This document shows positions 22,995-37,738 of a stretch of 64,000 bases of DNA, in pieces. Origin of the DNA: Liolophura sinensis. Lineage: Eukaryota; Mollusca; Polyplacophora; Chitonida; Chitonidae. The translations under genes and the position numbers were made by a program. The stretch is from the NCBI RefSeq assembly GCF_032854445.1, contig NC_088295.1:49153385-49217384 (forward strand), written 5' to 3'. The first letter of the stretch is position 1. Each line of letters opens with the position of its first letter. Under the pieces are notes generated by a model. That model was given only the letters and a program-made list of their open reading frames with translations. It made no database searches and was not told the origin of the DNA.

Positions 22995-23290
22995 TCCAAC
23001 TGGGGAATTATTTATTTGATTTATTTATTTGAATTGGTGTTTTACACCGTACTTAAGAATATTTCACTTATACGACAGCGGCCAGCATTATAGTGGGTGG
23101 AAACCCGAGCAGAGCCGGGGGGAACCCACGACCAACTGGCTGGCTGCTCACAGACCTTCCCACTTATGACTGGAGAGGAAGCCAGCATGAGCTAGACTTG
23201 AACTCACAGTGACCACATTGGTGAGAGACTCCTGGGTCATTACGCTGCGCTAGCACGCTAACCAACTGAGCCACAGAGGCTCCCTTTCTG
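22995..23290 (-). mobile_element. SINE family 1, full length
   Basis: Tail, body (GGTGTTTTACACCGTACTTA), GGCTGCTCACAGACC segment and tRNA-like head up to GAGCCACAGAGGC. Confidence 0.88.
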
Positions 23291-24269
23291 GAATTAAATT
23301 ATCTGGAATACATGTGTATTCTTACAATACACAGAAAGTATACCGAGTATATATTCCTCTAAAAGCATGTGTACCAGTTGCCAGATACTGCCAAACACAC
23401 ATGGTCATAAGCTTTATATACAACCAGTTTTAGACAATACAATCAATTAGAGCTCAATCTAAACAGAATAAAGCAGGTAATATCTTCAAGGCACTCCTTC
23501 ATACCAATATTTTTCCTTCTTTGTACGCATTATTTTGCACGGAATGTTGCGGAAATCTGTTTAATTTCCCATGCTTCTGACCAGGTACAGAATGGAAATG
23601 ATCAATTTGCAGTTCACCAACATAATTTCTGTAGATACATACTACATGCAAGTGACCAGAACGGCTATTAAATTGTCTAGCATGTCAATCAATTTTAAAG
23701 TACAAAGCAGGTAAAACAGAGCGTTATTCAACAGGCATTGCAACATGAAATTCTAGCACTTGAGTAATACAGTAGCATGCGAAGAACACATGCTGAAAGA
23801 GATACTGCAACAAGCTGGCGAACAATGAACACTAAACTTCCAGCACATCCTTGATTACCGGTACCATACCTTGGTCTTTCTTATTGATCAAATGTCAAAG
23901 AAAAACATTCTACCGTCATGCGTCTTACCACTGGCTTCATTTCTGGCAAATCCAGCAAAGAAACCTCTATCCAAACCTTGTCAAAAATTAATAGAGAGAA
24001 ATAATATCTATAATACCACAGTTCTTATTTATCTGCGGATCATGATGTTGTGGTTACAATAGGATTAGCTGGACATGTCAATAGCGAGTTTATATGTTGT
24101 AGTATCACTGCTGGTATCGCCTACAGACTAGACTGCTGTAGTTTGTAGAGTACTCAAAAACCAAAAATAAATAAATCCAAAAATTTTTAAAATAATAATA
24201 ATATAACTTATATCTAACACGCTGAAAGCCATGGCAATATCACCAACAAGTACGAACATGTGGCTCTGA

Positions 24270-24312
24270 CCTGGGATTAAGAGAACGATTAAGAGACGTC
24301 TCTTAATCCCAG
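24270..24312. repeat. Short palindromic hairpin
   Basis: Contains the perfect palindrome TAAGAGACGTCTCTTA, with flanks GGGATTAAGAGA and AATCCCAG extending the symmetry. Function unknown. Confidence 0.6.
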
Positions 24313-25204
24313 CTCTGACATACACGTAAGCACATGCGTACACCTATCAAATATACATGCATCCAGTGCAGTTTTTCATTTATCTTTCTCTACATGATTT
24401 ATGTACATATGTAATTTTGTAAGAATGCTATAAAACTTACCTGTCAATAAAATGAAATTTCACTTGGAGTTGTCAAATCTGATCGACTGTGTCACCATGT
24501 ACAATCAGGTGGCATGTTTGAAGAACGGAAAAATTCATTTATGCTTTAAATCCATGGTATCTTCTAATGCTCCACATCACATTTACGTCCACAATTTGTT
24601 CTTTTGTAGGACTTTGGAGCCACAACTGACATAGGTTGCTGTCCACCAATCAACACAATGGTTATAAAATCACTTCAGCTCACTATCTCCACCAATCAGG
24701 CGACATCAATTCTGGAAATGAGAAATCAAAAAAGCAATGTTACATGTACAACAGTTTTGTATATAATTTTCTTGTTGTTCTGGCTGAGAATCACTGTATC
24801 ACACATAACACCTCACAAACATCTAAGCATACAACTTGACACAGGAGTTTAGGACATATCGGCTCTACAATATTTTCACATCATACCTTGGGAACAGTTT
24901 TGTAATATTCCAGTACCAACTATCCGTAAGAATCCAAATCAGAAATGTGGCTAAAATAACACCAGGAACAATTAACACTGTAAGTTCCCATGCTGAAATA
25001 TTATAAAATCCATGAGCGAAACAATTTAATATTACAACACTGCATTCTTTGCCAGAACTACAAGGCTATACATACATGTAATATTCACTGCTGAAACAAT
25101 ACAACATATCTAGTGCTGAAAAAATATTGTAAAAAAAAAATTACCAACAGTTACAGTTATATGTACAATAATGCTGATCCAAACCAAACCCATATACATA
25201 TATA

Positions 25205-25370
25205 TATATAGTTAGGTCTGCCAGCAAAAGACGGAGGGTTGTGTATTTCCCCCGCAGAGCTCTCCATAGTTTTCCTTCCACCATACTAATGATTGACACC
25301 GTATAAGTGAAAGTGAAACGTTGGATAGTGTCTACAGAACTAATCGGCTGAATAATTAAATTACCGCTAT
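25205..25370 (+). mobile_element. SINE family 1 remnant
   Basis: Old copy with ...TTTCCCCCGCAGAGCTCTCC, CCACCATACTAATG and CACCGTATAAGTGAAAG segments. Confidence 0.5.
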
Positions 25371-26844
25371 CACCTGTAACATGGCATGTTCCTGACTACT
25401 GTACCACACACATACACCTGTATCCATGATGAGCGTTTATTTCAAGCCATACCTGTAGTTAGTATATACAGAGAGCTTTGTAACAGCAGTTATAGTCTGT
25501 AGCTACAGTAAATTCAGCCTTGTGCCCTGCCCACATACAATGTACATGCATACCAGCACAATAGTGCAGCAGACCAATGGCCACAACAGGTGCTAACAGC
25601 TGACCATAGAACCACACACTGACACACAAGCTCCATCGTCCTGCATATATGACACATCAAGGGAACCTGGTATTCAGGTCAGCCTTAAAGGGCACCCAGC
25701 AGTTGTGTCACCTCAGACAGCCTGCCCTTAAACAGCCTTGGGGCAAGGGGAGGGGCACCACACCCATTTGTATGACAGGTAGTAGCTCTCCTACCGGAAA
25801 CCAGCAATTTTCGTGCCAAGTTGACTTTATCGATAATCACATAAAATTCACATAATGTAGATGGAACTACAATTAAAGACTGTTCTGGCTTGCCTTCTTG
25901 GCTTTAAAAATCTACATTTAAACTACTAATTTAACTGAAATTAAGTTTCAGGTGAAAAAAAAAAAAAAAACAATAATACCTGGATTCCACTTGCATGCAC
26001 ATCAAACACTCATTAACTAACCTAAAGCATTATTCAAATTTACGCTGTTGTGTATTTAACAGCCCTGTGTGTATTTAACAGCCATAATGGAAATAAGACA
26101 CTACACTGTTGTCATTTATTATATACCCATATAAAAGAGTAATATGTGTAATATTTAATGTCAGTATTTTCCTAAAATTATTTATGCACACAAAATGCTT
26201 TTAACCCTATGATGTTAAAAATACATGGTGAAAATTTATTTTTCTTACAAAGCTGTTAACAAATATATGAAGATTCAAAATAACCAGTATATAAATATCA
26301 AATATGTGAACATTTTAATAGCCGTATGACGCAGATCAGACATTTTCGTTTCTAAACATATCGTTTTATGCCTACCATAAATGCCACGCAGCAAATATAT
26401 AAGCATTCAGGTCTTCTTTTATCTAACAATGCAAATGAAAAGAAAAAAAATTCAACAATTTATCAGCACCTATAATTAGGTTTTCAACACCGTGGTTCAA
26501 ATTCACTTTTAAAACTAGTACATAAGTAATCCTGCTGAGATACAGCAGTATGAGAACTACATGTAAGTCAAATATCCGGTAAAAACAGATAAAAGCAAGA
26601 AACTGTGTTCAATTTTAGTCCTGTGATCAAAAACGGTTTTCTCACATATGAATGATCTATGTTGATAAATTTTGAGATATTTTATACACATTTAAGATTA
26701 AGTGTCTACAAACACAGTAGCAGAGAAATAATTTGGCAAACTGACAAGCATGCACACTCACTCATACATGTAGCGAAGAACGTGTCAATCCACATGCCTG
26801 CATTCTAATGTTTTCAATGAATGCAAAAACATTGTTTACCGTTG

Positions 26845-27137
26845 TACTTAACAATTTTTCAGTCAAATGACAATGAGGAGTCATTAGGTGTGGCAGGCAA
26901 GTCCATGTCACCACTGAGCATCATGACACCAGACATGACACCCCAACCAGTCCACATTATACTGACACCAGGCCAACCAGTCATGTTGCCTTACTCTAAC
27001 CTCTCAGTCCTGAGCACCAGGCAAGGAAGCAACAAGTATCATTTTTAAAGCCTCTAATATGACCCGACCCGGGTTTTATCTCGGGTCTCAGGATTTCAAG
27101 GCGGACGCACTAACCATTAGGCCACCGAAGCGGTCTA
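26845..27137 (-). mobile_element. tRNA-derived SINE, family 2
   Basis: The minus strand starts with a tRNA-like head (CTTCGGTGGCCTAATGGTTA, B-box-like region GATAAAACCC) and ends GACTGAAAAATTGTTAAGTA. The same 3' end recurs near 32255 and 50835. The apparent open frame on the plus strand inside it is a by-product. Confidence 0.7.
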
Positions 27138-30100
27138 AATGTTTTGGGGGCTGGGCATAAAAAGGTTTCCATGAAAACCTTAAAGTGATAAATTTTATGA
27201 ATAATCTTTTAATTGATGTACATGTACCAGAATGTGCTACATATGTAGACGTGTATCTTATATGGTACATATTGCTGACTGTGCAGGGACAGCGCCATGC
27301 TCTTCGTTCATATTTCCAAAAAACAAAGATGTTGATGTCACTTGAGTTTTAGTTCTTGAGTTTAGACCTGTTAGCTGGCATTTAAATAAAGCTGTCAAAA
27401 CCATACACCATGTGTATATGTTCGCATATCTTTTAATATTAAAAGGGGCCATAAATGAGTTCAAGTGGACCTTCACTAATTAAGAACTGAAATAGTCTCC
27501 CAAGAAAAAAACCACTTAAAATGATAAAATAACATTTGTCCAATTACATGAAAGCTTGTGAAGAACATTCAGCAAATGCATGGATTATGGATTGGCACAG
27601 CAATACATCATAGCTACTCGCCACATGGAAAAACCCTGATAAAAGTTAATGCAGGGTACTTTAATACACCCACTGTGTTCACTGTTGCATCACATTAACC
27701 GTGTTAATATGATGTTTAACGATGTATTTATTAAATACTGTCAATCCAGCCTACAAACCCAGATGAGAAATCTTTAATTTTGATATTTCTCCACAGTATC
27801 AGCCTGCACTGTAGTACATGTACCTATCAATTCCCTTACTGTGTCACTGAATTACAGGGCCCAGTTTCACCTAGATATTGTACACAAACGATAATCGCAC
27901 ATGTAGGACAACAGTATGGTAATATCGACATACAAAAATATCATACCACAAATGTACGATAAAAAAATGCTGTACGCCACTTTGTGAAACTGTACCCGGT
28001 GCTGTAATTCTTTTCAACCTTTTCACATGTTTGCAAGATGTTTATTCAAGCATTTTCTAAGAGCATTATTCAGAGCAGAATGATAAACTTAAGCTTTCTC
28101 AGAAGCCGGGAATTGGCTAACACCAACCAATATAGTTCTGTCTCCAAAATCAGATAAAATAGGTAGATAAATATAACTAAGTGTTACCCTTTCATACGTG
28201 AAATGGTTGAGGAATTACAGCAACTGTAAAGTTCAGCTCAGACAATCCGCTGAACGCTAAAAGCAAGTTTTAAATATCTTCACTAATATCCAGCCTAGTT
28301 TTTTAGCAAGATTCCATAGTCAGCGTATTTTAATACGTATGGTTGAATAATTCATTGCATGAGGCTGAGGAAATACTTCACAATACTGATGAGTGATTGC
28401 CGTTCAATCTGAATAGATACAGCAGACTAACTAAGTGCCCATGTACCTGTACAAGAACATGGATATGTAACCTTGATCAACACACTGTGAATAAATTGTT
28501 CATATATGTGCATATCTTTGTCAAAGAAATTCTGATTGTGGCTTCACAATCAAACCAATTAAGATAAAGAATATATCCTTCAAGCTACCATTAACTTATA
28601 TAAATAGTCAAAATGCATTTGTTTCACAGTTTGTTTATTACCGTTAAGAAGTAGAACTATGCTTTAAATATTTTTTCAGTGCGCCTGTTTATAGCCTTGA
28701 GGAATGCAAGCAAGATTTAGTGAACTGCAGGCTTAAGCTAATCCTAATATCGCATTTGCTTTAATTCACACCTAAGTACACAGGTATGACAGGTGAATGT
28801 TAATTATGTAGGTAAGTCAGTGGTTGTCATTGAGCAGTTCCTTGTATTAAAAGAATACATAGAAGGTTTGGATTTTACTTCTTAATATGCAGTTTAGGAT
28901 GTGTCCTGACAAATGAAGGTATAAAAAAAGCACCTTAGCTTTCCTCTTGGGGTAGTAGAACGGCTTTCATGCTACACTTTCCCTGAGGCCCCACTGCCCA
29001 CTAAGGACATTAAGTCATTTAGTACCCTACAGTCTTGACGTCAATGGTTATATATAGCTGGCAAAACAATCTGTACGGAGAAGAGCCAGCAAGAGGTGTT
29101 AAGTTTGGTCCCACTAAGTTAGTAGGCCTATCGTTTTTCCGAAAATTGTTTATTACTGGTGGAAAACATACATAAAATAGAGAGGTAATTAACCTTAGAG
29201 ATAAAATCTGCCTCAAAATAAAATTTGAATGTATTTGGGAATCAAATGAATTTTCTTTAATTCCCATAAAACAGCAACCTTTAAGGAGAGAAAAGTCTGA
29301 CTTGATCATCCATGCACTTGAATACACCCCTCCCCCCCTTCCCCACCCCCCGAGGCTGATTTACAGACACAGCTACCACATACATCTACAAAAAGCAATT
29401 TCTATATACATGTACCAGCAGAAATAATTCAAAAAAATAAAATCCCTCAAAGCTGTTGTAGTAAGCTGCCAACAGCCTGTCCTAGAAACCCACACATCCA
29501 TGCCTAAGGTACTGACCTTTCAAAATGGCAAATGCTTTTGATCCCCAATCTCTTATTTGACACTAAAACCAATCAAATCTCAGTAGTGGAGAAATAGCTA
29601 GAGCCACGTTTAGGACATATAAACTGAAGAGCCCGGGAAGTAAGAGCTGTCATGAGTCACGTTTATGACCAAGGTTCTCTGACATATCCAAACGTTGATT
29701 ACCAGTGACACCGTTTTAATAAAAATGACAGACTACCTGACTAACTGACTGACAGAGTGACTGACAGACTCAACTGTGAGTGTGGAACACAGCCACCTTA
29801 ATTTCCCTTCCCAAAAGATTCAAAGCTCTCCTGTGCTTAATTCATAAGAGCATAATTACCTGAGCTTCTGACATCTGAGCATCTAAGTCGAGCACAGCAA
29901 CATTTTCTGCATTAAATATGTTCCTTTTTAAAAAAGACATAAATTGGTTTCAGTGATTCACGGTTTTCAACTCGGTATTCAAGTGGTTGGGGAAAACCAC
30001 CAACCTTTGGCAAGTAACTGATGAACTTTCCAACATGTGAAGCACAGTGTGTATATTATGCGATTCACATCGCACTACATATATGGTGAGATGTCAACAG

Positions 30101-32244
30101 CTTACGGCTATGGGGATTTGTACAGAGTGACAGAACACATTAAACAACCACTACTTGACTGAAGAACTATCATATATTTCTTTATTCACGCATGAGTTGG
30201 GATACATACATTGTCTAGGCACGAATTTAGAAAAAATCAGAATCGGAGAAATAGATACTGAGCCATCTTAATTCATGAATGTGAAACACATGCATACATG
30301 ACAATTTTAACATTATTGTACACTGAATTCATAAAAACAGCCTATTCATGATGCAAACTTGAACCAGTTCAGCCTAACATATCTATGTACATGGCCCATT
30401 ACATGTATGAAACTGCATCCATATAGAGATGAAACAATAATGATAAGAAAAGGTAAACCAACTTAATCAGCAGTGTCTGTAATGGTGTCTGGTGCGTGCA
30501 CATGAATATTGATTTTCTTCAACTTGGTTGCATGCGAATACATGTATTTGCAAACATGCTAAATATGTAACACCTCTATCTATAACGCTGTCGTTCCTGG
30601 AATTTAACACCTATGATACAAACATCTGAAGACTGGTTAATATTGTTAATACAGTATATAAACACAAGGACAGCACTTTTTAATTTTTCAGTCATTCACC
30701 AAAAGTTTTTATTTTTTTCAAGTGACACATTTTGATTGATTCTGACTGATTCTTCTACATCACCAGGTCATATAAGAATTTTTTTTTGGAAGTTAAGTGA
30801 AAAACTTTTGAAAACCATAAGTGGTAATAGAGCATAAAGGTAATCATTAAGATAAGGAGTTTATGATCTGAAAAATTATTAAAAAATAAATAAATAAAAA
30901 TTTCCATAAACAGTGAATGTGAAGTAACTGCAAGGAAAATAACAAATTTGGTAAGTGCCAGTAAGGCATATATCTGGAAAGGTTTGGAAAGTCCGATCAA
31001 GATTTCTCAAGAACATTCCAACATTACAGGCTGTAAACACCATTAACCATAATATATCTCTTCATAAGGCTGCTTTTATCGTTGTTTATGAAGCCTTCTG
31101 GAAACAAGCACAGTTTCCAATTACAAGTTTAATCTTCCTGATGATGAACAGTCATTAATATTATTACACGGCTTACCTGTGTCACTGACAGGTAAACACA
31201 TGGATTAGCCTCTTTACTGACGTAAACTCACCTGTCTGAACGTCACATCTGAACGTCATACCTAGCAAATGACTGTAGTCATACAACAATACAACAGTGT
31301 TGCCTACTGTAGAAATACGCACATACATGTGCCACTAGCTCTGACCTCAGAATTCTGTATCTATTAAAATGAGGGGCGTAGGAGCATAGATGTAGCACCA
31401 GATGCGAGGAACAGGTGGTGACAGGTGATCAGAAGAACAGTGCATGTGCACAAAAGAGCAGTGCATGTAGAGTTCAATGCCTCATACACAGCATATTTAT
31501 ACACACTGATACAGTTTATGTAATTTTATTTTCACAGCCATGGCAAATTTGGACAAACAGGAAGTGTATAAATATGTACATACATTTATCCTCTATCAGA
31601 CAAATACTCGCCTTTTCATTGGACAACAACGGTCACGTGGGGAACGTGTATATTCTCGAATCCTGTCATATGTGTCTGCTGAGTAGCTTATCTCCCTTTG
31701 TTTGGTGGTGAAAACAATGGTTACATTGCTGAAGCATCGGTTTTCTGCACTGAATCAAGAAGGTCCTTTGCAGGATAAATTAAATTTGTTACATGATAGC
31801 TCAGTGATAGGATACGGAAATATATGGTGTCAGGGACCTTCATATTGGGCGTCATCAGGAACACTGACATATATTTCTGTATCCTACTGCTGAATAACCA
31901 TGTAAGTAATAATATGTGTGTGTTGTATCGAACAAATAAATAATCTCAAAATGTAAGATCACTTTCTGAAGCCAATTATTATCGTATGAACTTACGCTGA
32001 TATGATGTTAACTGAACCCAAATTTCCAGTAAAACTAGAACGGAAAAAGATAACCACGTAAATACATGAACTTAAGACACACATGCCTGGACCTGCTGGT
32101 CACCCTGACAGGGCTGACCACTGGCTTTTGATAAGTTAATTATTTAGCAATTTATCTGACCTGTATTTAACATTCTGTAAATGATATAAAATTTAACTTC
32201 TTCATTTTTCCTGATTCTGTATGAGTGAGTGCTTTGGGTTTAAC

Positions 32245-32575
32245 ATTGTACTTAACAATTTTTCAGTCATATAAAGACAAAGGAACCCTTAGAATGCATG
32301 TAATGTGCCTCCTTGTTGCAGGACGGATTTTCACCACTCTTTTATCTAGTGCTGCTTCACTGAAACACCTTACCAAAGGCAAGTAAATCGCCTCGCCCGA
32401 GCCGTTATACTGATACTGGTCAACCAGTCGTTGTACTATGCCCATAATGCTGAATGCCAAGCAAGGAAGTTACAACTTCGTCTTTAAGCTCTTAGGTGTA
32501 ACCCGACCCAGGATTGACCCTGGATCTACCACTCTCGAAGTGGACGTTCTACCAACTGAGCTGTCTGGGCCGGTT
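32245..32575 (-). mobile_element. tRNA-derived SINE, family 2
   Basis: Head on the minus strand reads CAGCTCAGTTGGTAGAACGT and GGGTCAATCCTGGGTC (A- and B-box-like). The 3' end is GACTGAAAAATTGTTAAGTA. Confidence 0.72.
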
Positions 32576-32939
32576 TCCTGATTCTAAAAGTTCTAGATAT
32601 TGATTTTAGAAAGGTGCTTCAAGGTTTGTTTGCATAGTAGAGTGATATCCGGCCTACTACAAAAATGTAAGATTCAGCACCAAAAATAATATATTTTGAC
32701 ATTTTGCGTCTAAAATTACACTTTTGTGGACAAATTATATCTCATTTCAGGTATCATATATAAGAATTTGAAAAGTAGAAAAAAATCAATAACTTCAGAG
32801 GACATCAATGCCTTTCTCCAAGTATATGACATTAAGTTCAAGGTATAAATTAAAATCAGTGCCAAAACTGCCGTAGGTGAATTTGAACATGCGTCATGAT
32901 ACAGCAATCAAGTTCCGCTTGACTTAATCAGGTCACATG

Positions 32940-33085
32940 TACATGTTAAGCTCCAGCGAGCTTAATTGGTTGGCCAACTTTCATAGACTTTGCCACGTTT
33001 CCATCACCCATACAAAATGGCATCGCATATAAGTGAAATATGTTCTTGAGTATAGTGCTAAACAGTAATGAAGCAATAACAAAAA
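32940..33085 (+). mobile_element. SINE family 1 remnant
   Basis: Old copy with GCATATAAGTGAAATATGTTC followed by TTGAGTATAGTGCTAAACA and an A-rich end. Confidence 0.5.
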
Positions 33086-34974
33086 TAGTGCATCTTGATT
33101 GCCACATGTAGATGTATTCTACTTTAACACTGAATTTGACAGTATTTATTTAAAGCTACACATAAGAATTCAACATAACCACCATGCAGTCAATGGTACC
33201 ACATCGCAATCTTATTCATGGTACATGTATATAAGAGTCTTTGTTTGTGTGTATTCATAGCCTAATTTGCATAAAACCAGGCATGTGAGAATATTATCAA
33301 TACTAAATAGTCTGAAATTTTCAACAAGAAAGTCTGTCCCTTAATACCTCTACTGAAGCATTTCTGGCTCTTTCACATACCTAGAAGGTTAATTTTTAAT
33401 TTTCCAAATCAGAGAAACAAGAGTCTAAAATCAATCCTTTGATACACATGAATATTACATCTCATGACATCTAATACTGCCTTCATTTTGTCATGCATGA
33501 GCGCAAATACTCAACTCACCTAGATCTGTACGTAGATATACAACTTCAAAAACACATATCACTTAAAAAAAAAAACATTTAAACAAAAAACAGCTTCCCA
33601 TCATACTTCGAAACTCTCATTAATTGTACCCATTTATTTAAATGTTAACTTGAGTAAACAGAAGTCATACCTTATTCTGCCACTGATAACAATATCAAAT
33701 CTATACATGTACTGACTCACACCAGCAAACTGTAAATTTATAAAACCATTCAAACATAAACACATTTTGTGCATTAACATGTAGGATATGTTCAAGAATA
33801 GTAGTCCACAATTATGGTACTGAAAAAAAAATACACTTCTGACTATTAACCCTTAAGGTTTGAAAACTGCATCTCCAGCAGTCATAAATAATAGCTCACG
33901 AATCAAATCAGTGTGCCTTATCATTAGAAAATACTGTTCAACAACTTCAACCCGTTTCACACTACACATAGGTTCTTTTCTTGCACTAGTACTAATGTCC
34001 AAGAATGGTATAATTAATAAGTTCTAGTCTATATAAAATAAGTACATAAAGTTGTTTTGATGTGTTATATAGCCCATCCTACATGGACATGTTCTTAAAA
34101 TTAAACAGAGATTCAGAAAGAATTAAGCAAGCAAGGTTTTACATGAGTAACTCACCTTATCAGGCTACTGTGTCTACATGTCCCAGAGCTCTGCTGAAAA
34201 CAAGGACACTGGCTTTCTGTACCCTGACCCTTGTCTGTCAGTGAAGTCCAAAACAACCGCACCCACGCCCTTTGAGAGTGCCTCCCTCAGAGCATGCTGA
34301 CCATAGGTCTTAACACCCTACTCTGTGATCCCTGCGGTGCACAGGCAGAGTAGTCATTAACATGGCTATGGATGAGTGACCAGGTGCTCAAAGTGAAAGA
34401 CATGCAGGCATCTGTACAAGAGAGGAAACTAACAGTATACAAGCTGGAATTCCTCAAATGTCTCCAAGCAAAACACCTCAGATCTTCAACTAACCATTAG
34501 CCCAGGAAAAAAAAAAAAAACGTCATGGTTTATGACCACATTGAAAATTTGTACATGTACACATGTATATGGCTTTCTACTTTTAAACTTGCAACCATCA
34601 ACAATAATATAGGTTGACTATACAGGATCTAGAGACTGTGACAAGCAGCCAACAGGTTTTTTTAAATACATTACTTACCCTGGTACTTATAAAGTAGTGT
34701 GACCACCTGCTGGTCAGCACTTATTGTAAAGCTGCATGTATATGTAATCTTTCAAAAACACACCATCTCATGCAGATGTCAGACAACACCTGCCATACAA
34801 GATCTTGAATCATTACTCTAAAAGGTTTCAAAATCTATATAAAAAAAAAAGAGAGTTTAGGAATAGGGGTAGAAAGGGAGTACAACAGCTGCAAAACTAT
34901 GCCTCACATTAAGAGTCAACTCTAGACCATGTCAGAAAGAGTAAATAATTAAGCTAAATAACACTGCACCGTTA

Positions 34975-35120
34975 ATATTGCACAGTGAAGGTTGAATACC
35001 ATAAATATTTTTCTTGTGAGAGCTGGAAATCATAACCCACAAGAAGCAAAGCGTCCATGTTATTATTTCCACCTTTCTTGAGAAAACTATTTATGGTATT
35101 CAACCTTCACTGTGCAATAT
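34975..35120. repeat. Foldback element: 32-bp perfect inverted repeat, longer imperfect stem
   Basis: Left arm 34975-35006 (ATATTGCACAGTGAAGGTTG and on) is the exact reverse complement of 35089-35120. Imperfect pairing continues inwards (CTGGAAATCATAAC against GTGGAAATAATAAC), leaving a loop of about 20 bases. Confidence 0.9.
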
Positions 35121-35689
35121 TTCATTTATTATTTATATTTTTACAATATCATGATCTTGTGTATTCAAACCAGTTTAAGCAACGTTTTTCGCTGGAGGCC
35201 TTCACAGATTTTTGCAGCGTGACATCATACGTGATGTCTTGTATGACACTGTACCTGTTTTGATGGGTGACGTTGGAATGTTAACGTTGACTAAACTTGT
35301 ATTATGACATCATTCCACTGAGCTCAGATGGGAACATCTAGAAACAAAATGTTTCTTTTTTTTTTTTTTTTGATGTCATGGCATCTGGGTGTGAAATATC
35401 AAAATGTAATTAAAAAACTGTTTGAGTGAAATATCACTTTATCAGTGAAGGAAATCCAGAGATTTCATAATTATAAGAATAATAAAATACATAATCCACA
35501 AAGGCTTTCGTAAAATGCCAGATGATAAAGACCAAATACATAGAACATTTCTCAACTCCTTTCATATAACAAACCATTTAAATGGAAAATTCTGACCTTT
35601 GTCCCTAAGTAATATAAAAATTAAAATATGAATATTAACATGTACCATTCTTGTTTTCAATCATTAAGTTCAACTTCAAGATTCAACAT

Positions 35690-35905
35690 ACAAAATCAAG
35701 ACACAACACACACTTCACGATACAACACACACTTCAAGATACAACACACAAAATCAAGATACAACACACACTTCACGATACAACGCACACTTCAAGATAC
35801 AACACACAAAATCAAGACACAACACACACTTCACGATACAACGCACACTTCAAGTTACAACACACAAAATCAAGACACAACACACAAAATCAAGATTATC
35901 CTCTA
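35690..35905. repeat. Compound short tandem repeat (ACAACACACACTTCACGAT)
   Basis: Units of about 17-19 bases (CACACTTCACGATACAAC, CACAAAATCAAGATACAA) alternate in a repeating order. Two frames stay open through it; not coding. Confidence 0.85.
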
Positions 35906-37540
35906 CAATCCTAAACTCTTGTAAATAACAGGAAAAAGTATCAGATATATTTATTTATTTAGAAAGATACACTAGTAAGTGTAAGGAAAAATACTTTGAC
36001 CGTCCAACGTTATTTAGGTAATATTACAACAGTTTACAACAATGCAATGCCATGGGAAGGACAAAGGAGATGATGTCCCCATTATACAGTCACAGTGCAT
36101 AGACACCAGGCCAAAATTTTAGGATCCCATCTAATGAAGAAGTCACAGCACAGACCTGACATAACACGCTAGATATGCAGCTTAACGAAAAGTACACACA
36201 TGCCCCATATGTCCATGTATTTCATCTACTCCAAAGAAAAAGCAAACATTGAAAAAGTTTTTGAAACATTTTTTTTTTTTTGATTCTTAAAAGTGAACTA
36301 CAGTGTGCTTTTCATGAGGTGGACACACTAATACCTCTAAAATTTATAGCCACGAAAACACACACATGATAGGTTGGCGCAGTTGTACAAGATTGCCGGA
36401 ATAAAAACAGTATGAGTTGACAGTGTTGTAGGGCTAGAAACACTAACATCTTCACTACCACAGTGAAGTGAGTAATTCATTTCAGCCTTCCAATAAAACT
36501 TGTGAAAATAAAGAATCAGTCACGCAGCCAGATTCCGAATGATGAATCATGAAAAGAAACAAAAAAAGACTAATCAAAAAAAAATTTGACAAACTATGGT
36601 CAGCTTCATATCTGGTGAGATCGTGTGAGATAAATAATAATATAGCCATAAGGGTTTTGCATTCTTGTTCATGTTTATAGTAAACAATGTTTTGCTGATG
36701 ACCTAACACAGATGTATATGTCAAGAATATTCATTTATATACACTTGCAGTTAGGGTAATAGTTACATGAAGATGTCGCCAATCATTACAACTCAGAAAA
36801 TTTATAAAATATATTCTTTCATTAAATTTTATGCTCTAGCTAGTTAAGATTAGTAATATAAATTAATATAAATATCAAGATTTTGAGGCTGAATTTGGCA
36901 AGATCCTCACCGAAGTGGAAATAATCTCCCCATTAATAACAACAATTTCAAATCTAGTGCAGCTAGCGTATTTTATATACATATTATGTAAGGTAAAAAA
37001 AAACTTGATGCGCACAATTATATTGGAAATTTTTGGGGGATAATTTCTGTGCAAATGATAGGATACACAAAATAAATAAGATACATCAGAGACTACGTGC
37101 ATTCAGCAAACTGACTTTATATTTACACAAACTTAACAATCATTGTACTGGAAAGGGGCAATGACAGTTATATCACCAAATAACTTGTTTTACTCCCTGG
37201 CAGTGATGGTTGCGCAAAACGGGTACAATAGAAGGTGTAAAACCTGAGGATTAAGGCAGTAGTGGCCGAAACCCCGATTAGTACTTAGTAAGAAACTGTG
37301 GACATTCCAATCAAATAAACACATACACCTACTACTCATAGCCATACCACTAAAACAATTACGTTGTTGTTGTAAATCGACTCACACCGCATGAATGTCA
37401 TTGAAAGAAGTGTGCTATTCAAGCGATGTCAATCAATTTTTCTACAAGACATAGATTCGGGAGAAGATTTCCACTTCATGGCATAATTGACATTTACTGC
37501 GCGAAATGAAACAATAATAAAATTGCCGAAGAACTTACTG

Positions 37541-37738
37541 TTCAAAACAACACAAGTTTCGTAAACTTTTTTTTGACGGCCCCGTAAATGTACGCGTTAA
37601 CTTGTACATTGCTTCTTCTGTTTATAGCGGAAGTGGAGTGCATAAAGGTTGGAAGTGAAACTGATTAAGCAGACGTCAGTGTTTCCAATAATAACAGGTT
37701 AAATCATGCTTTACTGACCTGCACAAGACGCCGGCAAG
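37541..37738. promoter_or_regulatory. Candidate bidirectional promoter (SMPD2 and upstream Slp region)
   Basis: This short interval precedes the SMPD2 start. It contains an ETS-type motif, CGGAAGTG, at 37628-37635. On the minus strand a donor-like GAACA|GTAAGTTC lies near 37541, which could close a non-coding first exon of the Slp gene. No clear TATA box is seen. The assignment rests on position and motif only. Confidence 0.3.

Larger units (their letters stand above)
14465..37540. other. Repeat-rich region with no recognised exon
   Basis: Lies upstream of the first recognised Slp exon, whose acceptor shows that a further 5' exon exists. It is probably the first intron. Apart from the listed repeats I see nothing with combined codon structure, conserved motifs and splice sites. 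Confidence 0.4.

Noticed and set aside
26821-27048. 75-residue open frame rich in Met, Pro and Thr
   Set aside because: It lies inside a SINE family 2 copy; the same sequence recurs, diverged, near 50890.
32490-32575. Possible tRNA gene on the minus strand
   Set aside because: A and B boxes are present but the same sequence heads several interspersed copies, so it is a SINE head; no sound cloverleaf was found.
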